DNA of 64,000 bases, from positions 18,233,545 through 18,297,544 of the forward strand of contig LS997566.1 of NCBI GenBank assembly GCA_000469685.2, written 5' to 3'. The notes beneath the pieces are model-generated. The model saw only the letters and a list, made by a program, of their open reading frames with translations. It was not told the origin of the DNA and ran no database searches. Numbering within the stretch: the stretch's first letter is position 1; every line of letters starts with the position of its first letter. Below, in pieces: positions 12,287-22,442 of the stretch. The position numbers were made by a program, and so were the translations under genes. Origin of the DNA: Haemonchus contortus (Eukaryota > Nematoda > Chromadorea > Rhabditida > Trichostrongylidae).

Positions 12287-14198
12287 TTAGCTTCTATTCC
12301 GAACAACAACGATTATTTTGATGGCTTCGCTGAAGAATATAACAGTTGTTCGCAATGATTCACAACAAAGACGCTAGCAGAAATATCACTGCCGTAGTAA
12401 TGTTAGAGACGAACTTCAGACAAGAATTGACAGACACCTCCTGACATTAAAAGACGTTTGAAGGACTGGAGATTCGTACTGGACAAGGTCTGCTGAGCTC
12501 AGATATGGTTACTACTTTCAGCACCCACTGGCAGACCATATGTTCTCACCGAAGGCAAAAGTGTGAAAAATGTAAGTCCTACACTTACCGTTGAGTTGCT
12601 GCAAACTTCGCCTGTAGCGTTCGTTATCGTATTGAGTGTGATGGTGCTCTCCACGGTCATCAGCCGAGACATGACTTGATCGAATGCATTGACGCGGCCC
12701 TACGACAGCAGTTGGCGGAGCATCGAATTCTCGGCCACCTCGTCTACTATGGCCATGAGGCAGGTTCAGATCACTCGCCTAAAATTCATAATGCAAAGAT
12801 TCTTTGAGGCGAATTTACACTTAAGTAACGTTTACAATATTTTTTTCGAATATTTTTAACAAAGTAAACATTAGTTAACGAGAGCATCTCACCGGTTGGA
12901 AATCAGAATAGAACAGATTTAATGTTGAGGAAAAAGTAGTAAGTAATAAATAATTTCACACTACGCTACACTTGTACAAAGGGGTATGGCATTTTCATGA
13001 CGGCATCATCAGTTCATGCAAATGCCAAACTAGTTAGCCCCCATGTTCATGAGAAGTGGAATTCCTTTCTTTTACGATGCATCGCTTCGCACTTTCTTCC
13101 CTACCCACTTGATTCAAATTGAATTCGCGTTTAGCACCAAAAACGATTTAGTTGAAAACCATTTGAAAAAGAAAATGTGCAGGCAGAATCTGTATCGACA
13201 TTTGTTGTTACTTTCCTATTCCATGACTGTTCCCATTTCCAAAACTCTACTGCATGAAATACCCCAAATTCTCAAATTCCCTCTTATCCTCTTGGGATCA
13301 AGAAAGCTCGGGTCGATCTCATCGTAAAAGTATTAACAACTAGGCAATGAAAATGATAAGTAAAGCATGTTTTCTAGGAAGTTAATTGATAGTTAAATCT
13401 CACCTGGAACTGTGAATTCGCATAGGCGAGTGAATGTGTCGAATGGCATCGTGGAACAGCAGTCGACGGTTCAAATCCAGCTTCAACTGCATCGTTCTTC
13501 GAAACGTCTCGCCGCCGCAGACGTACTATAATGCATATTTTCAGCTTCTAGAATCAAAATAGCTATGAAATCTATTTTTCTTGTAACCAATGATTAGTGT
13601 TTAGTTTAATGAATCTGACCCGAGCAGCTGTAGACTGTTGCAATCACAGAACATGACTCATGACAGTGTAAAAAGCGTAGCCTAAGAACGACTCTTCATT
13701 AATCTTTACATGCTATTAGGCAGTACTATGAGCGTCTATTGTTCACTCTTTCAAGATTGCTAGTCGTAAAAAACTCGGAAGACTGGACCATAAGCAGTAA
13801 ACGTGAGGGTTTTTCGTCAATTCTCATTAACTCAAACAGCAGGATCTTCTCCTAGGAACCAGTTCACGACAGGTCATTGTACTGTAACATAACATCGAAA
13901 AACTGAACCCAAAGGGAAAGTGTTCAAAGCGGAAGTGGTCAGTTGACGAGCTGAAATTCTACCTCACCTTGATCGTCGACATTAGGGATTAAGAATTTGC
14001 GAAAATTCACTCCTTCAAGAATGAATTCGTAGAAGCGGCCAGCAACACAGAAAAGACACATTTCGTTCGTAGTCGTAGATATAGAGATTATGCGTAGTTC
14101 ATAGAGTGCTCGTAGTCGAGTTATTGCTTGCAACGCTAATTCGTCATTCAGAGTAGACGACTGAGAGTTGTTAGCACGACGATGAGTGGTGGACGATA
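12287..14198 (-). CDS. Five-exon host gene, 3' end; product unknown
   Basis: Exons in transcript order are 13968-14198, 13404-13525, 12589-12778, 12438-12492 and 12287-12329. Acceptors include GCCCGGCGTAG, ATGAATTTTAG and TATATTCTTCAG; donors are GTGAGG, GTGAGA, GTAAGT and GTGTCT. Codon phase carries correctly over all four introns (442, 625, 96 and 108 bp), giving about 208 residues and a TAA at 12287-12289. Exon 14198 begins on two bases, so 5' exons are missing. Exon 1 contains NEMCLFCVAGRFYEF and GVNFRKFLIPNVDDQ. Exon 3 is Arg/His-rich (HGHSRRGGREFDAPP, DRGEHHHTQYDNERYRR). The C-terminus is a short hydrophobic tail, KIIVVVRNRS. No known domain is recognised. Exon 2 lies antisense to tRNA-like A/B boxes (see findings). 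A competing frame in exon 3 (MAIVDEVAEN...) hits a TAG and was dropped. Confidence 0.55.
13444..13478 (+). promoter_or_regulatory. tRNA-like A-box and B-box pair
   Basis: TGGCATCGTGG (13444-13454) differs from the A-box consensus TRGYNNARNGG at one position, and GGTTCAAATCC (13468-13478) fits the B-box GGTTCRANTCC exactly. The spacing is short for a tRNA and no cloverleaf can be drawn with confidence, so this looks like the head of a decayed tRNA-derived element. It is antisense to exon 2 of the minus-strand gene. Confidence 0.4.
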
Positions 14199-15235
14199 CT
14201 ACGCCGGGCAAAAACTACGTTTTAAAATTACAGGGCTGCCGAGGGGTGCTGCCCGGGGAGCGCCGAAAAGCAGGTGAGTTATGGCCTCGAAAAACACACT
14301 AGACGATATGTACGTTCAATTCAATACGTACACTATACGCATGCGCAACTGTTGGCCGCATTCACGACAACATTGCACAGCAAGTTCAGCATGCTAACAT
14401 AACATGTGATAAACAACGATATCTTATCACATCAACAACGAAGCTGCTATTGACAGCCTGAAAATCAGGTTGCCGAGCAAATTCCGGCAGTATCGGCTTC
14501 AGTATCAACTGCTTATGGTTGCCCTGATTCAACTAACTCTTCTTTACGAGACTGTTTCACCTCAAATTAGTTACCACTACGAAGGGTCCCAAGATTATAC
14601 TGCTCTTTCGTCATTTGCGTTTCTAGCTTATGCCATTTCGCATCTCATCTTTAGTTTTCTCTCTTTACGTAGCTTTTCTTGAATCTTCACATCAAGAAAG
14701 ACCTCGTGGAAAATCGTACACCTATATTTACTCTTGAGCTGGATAACTTGAGACCTCTGAGAAAAACCAGATATGGAGCGTAGAAATACGTTTCAGAGCT
14801 TATCACGATTTCAAGGAGCGCGCTTCTCTCAATTTGATCACAGCATAGTGGTACATTGACATGATCCCAAACATTACCATTCGACTTCTTATGGTGCAGA
14901 TTTTTGCCCGTCCGGACGTCTCGCTACGACAAACGGGGGCGCAATGAATTTAATGGAGGGAACTTTTTGGGGGCTGCATACTAGACAGCCTTGTATTATA
15001 GGACTCAATATCAATAGACAGAAAAATCATGACATTTTTGTCTTTGCGGCTAGATTTGAGACGAGTTGATGTAGTAGCAAGTGGTGCTCTATCATGCAAG
15101 CGTGGTACGGGGATCGAATACTGATCGATCGTATATCCGAATACTCGATGGGTATCCGCTCTAACGAGCCTTCCAGCCCTTAGGAATCCCTTGATTGATA
15201 CCATTCTCGTCTGAAAGGATTAAAACACTGACTTG
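14199..15235. other. Unresolved stretch upstream of the 12.3-14.2 kb gene
   Basis: Missing 5' exons of the minus-strand gene may lie here or further right. On the plus strand a very well bounded 40-bp interval (14234-14273; acceptor AAAATTACAG, donor GTGAGT) could be a micro-exon. The plus frame 14470-14682 is hydrophobic towards its end (AFLAYAISHLIF) but has no splice support. Confidence 0.35.
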
Positions 15236-15345
15236 TACATCGGCTGGCCACCGCGTACGGAACACACATTGGAACCGCCATTCCGAATGTAAGTCGAATG
15301 CAGGGGCGCAAACCCACAACTTGATCAACAGAGGGTGAAGGCTAA
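15236..15345 (+). mobile_element. tRNA-derived SINE, truncated copy 2
   Basis: CATCGGCTGGCCACCGC through GGGGCGCAAACC and TTGATCAACA matches the 3' half of the SINE seen at 10.2 and 61.2 kb, in plus orientation. The tRNA-like head is absent or too decayed to call in 15085-15235. Confidence 0.6.
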
Positions 15346-15433
15346 ATGATTTGACGAGACTTTCTTATGGGATTTGAAAGAACCATGAATGTTTTTTTAA
15401 TTTTCTCTTCTTGGCTCTAACTCTTACTTACAG

Positions 15434-15481
15434 ATAGCCGAGCTTGCCGGCAGCGAGGAATCGCCTGTCGGCCTCTTTTGG
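15434..15481 (+). CDS. Possible 48-bp micro-exon
   Basis: The acceptor TCTTACTTACAG and donor GTAGGT bracket 16 in-frame codons (IAELAGSEESPVGLFW). The AGSE string recalls the kinesin LAGSE motif, but with no neighbouring kinesin motif this is not evidence of one. It is kept only because both splice sites are good. Confidence 0.2.
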
Positions 15482-16497
15482 GTAGGTATTATTTATTGCG
15501 CTAGATTAAAGGCAGTGCCGTGCAGTATGATATAGCTGAATCTTTATAGGCATATTAAAATTTTACTGCAATAGATGTGCATTGTAAAAAAAAAGTTTTG
15601 GTCGAAGAATTGTAGCTTTGTATGTAAAATGGGTCGTATACAGAGAAAAAGATACTGGTGGAAAGACCATACACATAAAAGATGTAAAAAGTCATAAATT
15701 CAATGAAAAGTAAAAACCACGAACAGCTGGCGGCAATTGCACGGGAGTATTTCCCTCCATAAATCGTTTTCCTCTTCAGATCTTCATAATGAAAGCTATA
15801 TTTCAAGGGAAAGTATAAAATTTTGGAAAGGGTGGAAGGAAACCCATCAAAACTGTTGGAGCTGCATGTTTCAAGGAAGGCAGTAAGTGAATTTCGAGCA
15901 AGGCGATACGAGACGATCAGTGAAGATTGAAAACTTCAATTTCGGGTTATTATATGTAAGGAAGAAGCAATGGACGATTCGGCACTTGTTCCACAAAAGC
16001 AGTATTTCTACAGAAAGCCGTATAACAGCTAAACAAGTGGAATAAAGGCGTAACAATAAGCCTTCGTAATTAGGGCAATTATAGATGAGAGCTAGACTAC
16101 AGATGAGGCGACGACTTGGGGGAGAGAATTCTATGAAAGCTTTCGAGTCAGTTGAGGTGACTCTTCCGAAATGCAGATATGGATAATATTGCTTGAATGA
16201 TGGATTGTTTTATCAGCTTAGTGAAATAATGAAAACACAGTTCATATTATTCGACCCATATAGATACACAAATACTCTTCAAGGACCTAAGAATGAAATT
16301 TCGCCGGTACAACACTGTAATACCAACTTTCGTCGCTACAACTTTCCCTTCTGCCCCTGAGGAAGATTCCAATGTAAGACATACCTGAAGCTGCACTAAA
16401 ATTTTCCTCTGCCTTTAAGTGAATCAAAACTGTGCAGAGATCCCCTCCAGCAAACTCTCCGAATTACCACACACCGTATTTTAATTATTGGCTGTAG
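15482..16497. other. No gene recognised
   Basis: AT-rich DNA; open frames on the minus strand (15555-15806 and 15871-16056) lack splice support. Confidence 0.35.
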
Positions 16498-17287
16498 AAG
16501 TAATTGAGTGGATGAACCACTCGCTGGCTGCTTTCATAGTCCGCCGGCGAGCCGGCGCGCCAACCGAGGTAGTGCAAGGGAGGGGAGGGAGGTCGATGCA
16601 GTCCTCTTCGAAGGGGCTTATGCAAATGATTTTTGATCTTGTTTTTCTTTGTTTTCAGCCCTTTCCAAGGGCCTAGGGGACTAGAAAGCAGCCACTGTCA
16701 ACTTGAAAACTACATTTATTTCTTGAAGAATGGTTCGACTATACGAGTTCATGATTTAATCATTCGATCGGGTAACCACGAACTAATGCCATAGGCGGCA
16801 AAAATCCGTCTAAAGCATTACTTCCAGTAGTTTGAGACACGAATCGGGAGTTCCAAAAATTGCAAACGAAGTAAACTAATTTCACGGGTGATAGATTCGT
16901 ATGTCCATTTGAATGCAATAGACACCGGCTAATGCGTCGTGAATCAGTGAGCCTGTATATGCCTTCAAAACCAACGGATCTTTTCTCAAAGGAACGTGGA
17001 AACATTCTTTCAAACTGGTGAGCACTTTTAGCTATTCTCTGGGAAGAGACCACAGATTAGCGAAGCAAGGCGACTAGAACGGAGGATGATCAAACCTTCC
17101 CAGGTAGGAGGTAGTGAAAAAAGAGTAGATGCGTTTGAACTTTAGCCTTTTTTGTATAAACCTGGCTAACAATCTATTTAATCAGTTTGTTGATGAACAC
17201 GGCCACTTGGCACAAGAAAAAGAGGGTACTGTGCAAAACTTAATTCGGGAACTTATATTACTTCTAACATGCCACGGAACACTCTGA
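16498..17287 (+). CDS. 3' part of a plus-strand host gene; product unknown
   Basis: The best exons are 16659-16771 (acceptor TTTGTTTTCAG, donor GTAACC; peptide PFQGPRGLESSHCQ to VHDLIIRS), 17032-17103 (acceptor GCACTTTTAG, donor GTAGGA; LFSGKRPQISEARR to MIKPSQ) and the terminal exon 17186-17287 (acceptor ATTTAATCAG; FVDEHGHLAQEKEG to TCHGTL, TGA at 17285-17287). The last two join in phase 0 over an 82-bp intron. A further candidate exon, 16498-16591 (VIEWMNHSLAAFIV), joins 16659 in phase. Exon 16659-16771 ends in phase 1 and does not join 17032 directly, so an exon in between is missing or one boundary is wrong. The C-terminal exon is a predicted amphipathic helix (GTVQNLIRELILLL). No domain is recognised. 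Confidence 0.45.
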
Positions 17288-17499
17288 ATGTACTTGACGG
17301 AACCGGAGCACCCCTCACATATTACCCATATCTAAGTGGAAAGGACTATGGAATTTCACTGGAATGAGCGAGTCTTTTACGCTTTGTCTGCCGTGAAAAG
17401 CATTTGAGTTTCGATCATGGTGAAGAAGAGAGAAGAAGAGAAGAGGAAATAATTTACAATCAGTCGTGCTTGTCCTGCTGCGTATTGTGCAACCGCTAT

Positions 17500-17690
17500 T
17501 GTATGTGTATTTATATGTGTGCACGCGAGTGCAAGTGAATGTGTGTGCATCTGTTTCCGCGTATGTGTGCATGTGTTAGGGTATGTGCGTGTGTGTACAA
17601 GTACAGACCATATGTGTATGAATGTTTATGTCTTGTTTACGAGTAGTATGTGTGTATTGACATGTGATTTTGAGTTTATGTTTGTACGTG
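17500..17690. repeat. Degenerate TG/CA-rich microsatellite
   Basis: An interrupted (TG)n tract with GTGTGTGTGCA-like runs over about 190 bp. It creates spurious open frames on both strands (Cys/Val/His-rich). Confidence 0.75.
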
Positions 17691-18919
17691 CACACGTGAG
17701 GCAGTGGTGCTCAAGTTCAAAACGTTCGCAAATCTGCCAAACGGACCGGCAGAACGCATAAAGGTATGAAGCGCACTAGATGTAGGTCGCCCTTTAGCAG
17801 CGGGTAAGGCGCAGTAATACAAGTGGATGATGATGAACACGGAGAACATAGCTAATCTCAACCAGTTCTTCTCGTTCTTAAGTCGGAACTGCGAGTTCGG
17901 CGATCAGAGGTAATCACCTGACTCGATCCTAATTCTGCCTAAAAATCTAAAGTATTGGTCGAGATTAGCAATGTAAGAGCAGAATACAACGGGAATGAGA
18001 AGAGACCTTCGGTAGATGAATTGTATCCATGAAGATGAAATTCAGCCGAACAGTTCACAACCCAGCTTCGTAATGGTCGAATGTCTACGGGTATGTATAA
18101 AAGCATTGAATCAGAAGTTCGCAATTGATAAAATTCAGCAAAACGTTTGCGAAGAAAGCAGAACTTGCGATTAAAGAGATATGTAAATAACCTTAATTGT
18201 GTAGTTGAGAAGAGTAACCAAATAGCCCATGCACTGCGTCAAATGTTTGATACATCAATCAGATCAGTGACTACTTAAAGACCCAATTAACGATAAAAAT
18301 GTTTCTAAGATTTCCCTATAGGATGAATCCGAGGTCTCCTATTATACAATATCTGAAGCTATCAGGTCGGAAAACGGTCTAGTTAGGGGATTATAAAGGC
18401 TCAAAGATTGTATCGTTTGTATCCTTGGACAAGTTTCACCGGCACTGCAGAGGCTGCAATCCACAAGAGAACCCATGTAGGAGGCTCACGCAACTTGTCA
18501 TGACCCATAGCGACAGTGAAAGGTAGCTCTGAACAGTTCTAGCTTGATGTAGTCAGCTCTTTGCGCAATTGCAACAACTGAAATCGCCTCGTCCAACCGC
18601 AGCTTTCTTTTTCTCGGAATTGGCAAATTTTCTCGTTTTCTTCACTACCGATAACTATTCCTAACATATACTTCCCCCTTATGAATAAAATAAAAAGGGT
18701 TACCTCAGAATTATTGTGAACTATGCCTTTAAGGACAACAGTGTGCTTCCCGAAATTAATGAGAAATTCCCCTCTGAGTTTCCCCCCATGATGGAGGAAA
18801 AAAATTTGGAATCGCGACATGCTTAATCGACTTGAACTTCAAAAGTGAACAGAGTCCACATGGGTGGTGCTCCTAATCTTGGAAAACTACGAAGTGCCAT
18901 TGAAATGGTATACTGAGTG
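17691..18919. other. No gene recognised
   Basis: Intergenic-looking DNA. The minus frame 18539-18820 is open but has no acceptor or donor that I trust. Confidence 0.35.
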
Positions 18920-20449
18920 CTATGGCGAACGGCTCATCCTGTAATCGTTACTTATTCCAACAGCAGTTTGCGCAGTAGACAAAGGATTACAGTAGTCATT
19001 TGAAGTCATGTCAGGCCAAGTGGCCAAGCCAAGTCTCTGAAGATTGTTTCGAAAAACTTCAACACAAGAAGTGAAGAGAGATATGCTATGCTCCTTCTTA
19101 ACTGTGGAATTCAGCAGGAGAAATTGATGCAGAACGTATGCTCTTCTCGAGATAATGGCCGATTCCCATGTTTTTTCGAACGTTTGCTCAACTAAAAAAA
19201 CGATTAGACTGCTTTCTTTCAAATATTCACACAATTCTGCCAAGCCTCTGCGGTTGCAACACAAAGACATGCCAAGTTTTCAAGTTCAGTGCCTGCGCAT
19301 AACTGACAACTGATCTAATGAAACAGTGTGTCAGCGGTACCATCCAAAAAAAACCGCAGTAAAACAGCCCCTTAAAAATCTGGCGATCCCTTAGCATTAC
19401 AGGTCAACATCATCAGCCGCTTATGTCCTTGAGTACGGGATAAAAACGGTTTATGATCGAGGTCAGATAAAGGGGAAATAGTATGCGATTATCCGGGGTT
19501 GGCCAAGATGTGTAACATAGATAACAACCAGAACTGAGAAATTTCGACAAACTAGGTCTCGAGGAGTCTTTTTCTTTCTCGTGAAAAAACGAAACTTCCT
19601 ACACAGTTATTCATCCCAAGGCAAATGTTGTAGAGATGAGTGATACCTTTCGCATGATAGCCCTTTCAAACGAATGCGAGCATGTTCATAAAGCAGTTGT
19701 TGGTTAAGGAACAAGCACAGCGAGATCTCTATCATCAATTACCCTATTCCTATTCACTGCACCATTAAAAGGGAAAAATGCAAGCCGACTAGTAAGCTAC
19801 ATGAAGACTTTTGAAATGGCATTCACTACTTCGATAGAATCACCAGTGCAAGGTTACCAAAGATTGTAAATCACACAATGTTTCCGTCAGAATGTTTCGC
19901 CGTTCGTCTCGTTAGGCAATGAAGAAGCAAATTGAAATACTTTGTATTTCTAGTTATTCACTGGTAACAGAACACTCGGATCGATCGGAGGATCAGGTTA
20001 GAGATATGCATAGTCGTCGTAAGAGTAGTTTAATGAGCTCCGAAAATTTACCAGCGAGGATCATATAGCTTCCAGTACAAGTGTGCGCAATACTCAAGGA
20101 GACAGTTTACCGGTGGATCGTCCCGAATAGAGGGAAGACCATGGAACGATGAAGATTAGGAAAAGAGTCAATGAACGAGCTGCATGTACAGAGCACACAC
20201 TGGAAGAGCTCAAACAAATCGAATATCACCCTTGGACAAATAGTCAAAGAAAAGGGGCTCGTACAATCGAATATCACTCCCGGTCAAATAGTCCCGAATA
20301 AGTGGGCTCGTACAGTCAACCAAATATTCACAAATTCTGCTATTTCTAGTTTCACCTACTTCCGCGACTCGAAATTTCTTCGTTGTCTTCAAATCGCCCA
20401 TAGTCCAGGGAAGAGCCATGAGTGAGTGTGCGCGCCCTGTCCATAACCA
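18920..20449 (-). CDS. Candidate two-exon 3' part of a minus-strand host gene
   Basis: Exon 20360-20449 has acceptor TACGTTTCAG and donor GTAGGT and reads VMDRARTLTHGSSLDYGR to NEEISSRG (29 codons, ending in phase 1). Exon 18920-19191 follows acceptor TCGTTTTTTTAG, begins on two bases and stays open to its TAG at 18920-18922 (EQTFEKTWESAIISRR to NDYRMSRSP). The phases fit, but the 1168-bp intron could hide more exons, and a second, shorter frame is open at the start of the terminal exon. A well-bounded acceptor upstream (CTCTCCTCAG at 20954-20963) precedes DSSDISKSRYCQEF, possibly an earlier exon. The function is unknown. Confidence 0.35.
20217..20313. repeat. Two-unit tandem duplication, 48/49-bp period
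   Basis: Units 20217-20264 and 20265-20313 share AATCGAATATCAC, then a CAAATAGTC block, and both end in GGGCTCGTAC. They lie just beyond the donor of exon 20360-20449, within its intron on the minus strand. Confidence 0.7.
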
Positions 20450-20963
20450 CTGAAACGTACTAGCGAAGCGATGTCTGGCAGTGCCGTCCTTCTCCGGAAG
20501 TAGGATACCCACAATAAGACTCAAACCAGAAATGACCTCGCTAAAGTCTGGGAGTGATTCATGGAACGGGTCCATTTGACGACGGCAACAGACATTGATT
20601 GCAACGTCTGCGCTGCTATTACCAGGTGCACCCTCAGTTCTGCGCTTCTCCCCCTTTTTCAATCTTTTTTCATGACGACTGGGATAGATGTATACACCTG
20701 CATAAAATTCGGCTCCTCTGATCGTCGCATACCACTAAAGGAAGTTGGCCGTCCACAAAAAGCAACAACACTTCGATATTCTACCAGACGGTGAGATCAG
20801 ATGAACTATCGATTTTCTCCAGAAGCTATCGCTCCTCGCGCTTCACCATCCAGCTTCAAAAGTGCTGCCTTTGAACGAGGGATTCAACGAAGTTAGATTG
20901 GGTGACAGAAAACTCCTGACAGTATCTCGACTTCGATATGTCGCTCGAATCAGCTGAGGAGAG

Positions 20964-22146
20964 ATAGCTGTAGAACAGCACGAGCTGCGTATCTTCACTA
21001 TAAGAATGCTATGCGGTTTTTTTTTATATAAAGTCATCTCTGAATTAATTTTTTTGGTCTCCCCTGTGGAAGTGTGTGCCTCGATAGGCACGCACATTTA
21101 CTCGTTAAAGCTACAAGCAAAGGCGGTAAAAAGGGAAATGATTCGTCAGGCGATTTTCAATGAGGTGACCTAAGTGAGAACTGGCGAGCAGTAAAAACAG
21201 TGCAAGGCCAAGGTCAAAATCTGTAAAAGTATAACCTTGTTTTGCCATAGACAAATTTCAAATTCATAATCTGAAGTACACCAACCTCCTGGAAACGAAA
21301 TACCGAACAAATTACTGCATAGCATCACTGGAAAGTCAAAGCCGACAGTAAGCGCATCGGATGTGAGCAAAAGACTGCTGTGAGGCTAATTCATGCGACG
21401 GTCATCGGTACAGGTGCAAGTGACGCCGTCGCTTCTCAGCGCATGGAACGTATGACGCGCAGAGAGCCCAGGCTCGCCACAGACACGCCCTCCACATACA
21501 CATCTCTTCACTTACCCAGACGGTCTGGCCGACATCGTGGAGCTATTAACAATGCTCCCAATTGTTTCTGCGCACACAAACTCACACATGAAACAACGAA
21601 CAGTGCATGGCCTAGCCTACATTCACGCATACTAAACAGTACTATCGTGATCTGGCAAACCTGCACAGCCAAAAGGGGTTCCGCAACATTCAGCGAATGA
21701 AACTTGAGCGAAATCAGTCCAGAAGGGATAATCAGGTGCCTGAGGAGAGATTGGAGACTTTAGGTAGAAAAAAAACAGAAAGAGAATGGTGAAAGACAAA
21801 GATGGGGACCATAGAGCAAGAACAAGAGGTGAAGTACGAACGTGAGAAACCAGATTGAAGCTCTAAATTATCGTATGTTGAGCACAGGATTGAGATCATT
21901 AGGGAAAATGGTTTCCTTATCAACTGTAAAGCTTCACAGCTTCGTGTACATTGGCACTTTATCATATGAGCTTTTCAACTGTAGCTCTTACAGTCTGCTA
22001 CTTGCTCTCGCTTCATGATCATCGAAGAGAAAAAAAAAACTTCGTCAACTTAGTCCACACCTAATAGACATGGGAAAACATCAAAGGATGACTCCTACTG
22101 GCACAACAACGGTTTGTTTATGCTTAACTATATATACTGATAAAAA
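20964..22146. other. No gene recognised
   Basis: Open frames exist on both strands (plus 21380-21700; minus 21732-21965) without splice support. No repeats were seen. Confidence 0.35.
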
Positions 22147-22442
22147 AAAGTAAAAGGTCTTTGGGCGCCAACCACCAATCCCATCTGAGGGATGCGCCTC
22201 GCATTCGACTTCCATTCATAATCGTAGTAGCGTATTGAATGCAAACGAGGCCAATACAGAGACTCGCGGTGGTCCGCCAATAGACAAGCCAGTGCTTCTA
22301 TCCTTTTCAGAGCCTGCTACCAATCAACCGACCCCAGAGGGATGGAAAGCTTGGTTGGCCCAGACGGATATCAAACCGGGATTCGAACCCCTGACCATGC
22401 GTGTGTGATAGTGCGCCACTTTCCCCTACACCACCTCCACCC
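22147..22442 (-). mobile_element. tRNA-derived SINE, copy 3 (reverse orientation)
   Basis: Full-length relative of the 10.2-kb copy. On the minus strand it begins with the GGAGGTGGTGTAGGGG head, has a diverged B-box (GGTTCGAATCCC) and ends in the GGCGCCCAAAGACC tail. Flanking AAAAAAAGTAA and AAAAGAAGTAA may be the target-site duplication. Confidence 0.75.

Noticed and set aside
12589..12756. ATG-started frame MAIVDEVAEN... with an internal TAG, looking like a pseudogene exon
   Set aside because: Another frame of the same exon is open from acceptor to donor and joins both neighbours in phase, so this one is a shadow.
15434..15481. Kinesin motor exon (LAGSE motif)
   Set aside because: Only four residues match and no other motor motif is near; retained only as a possible micro-exon.
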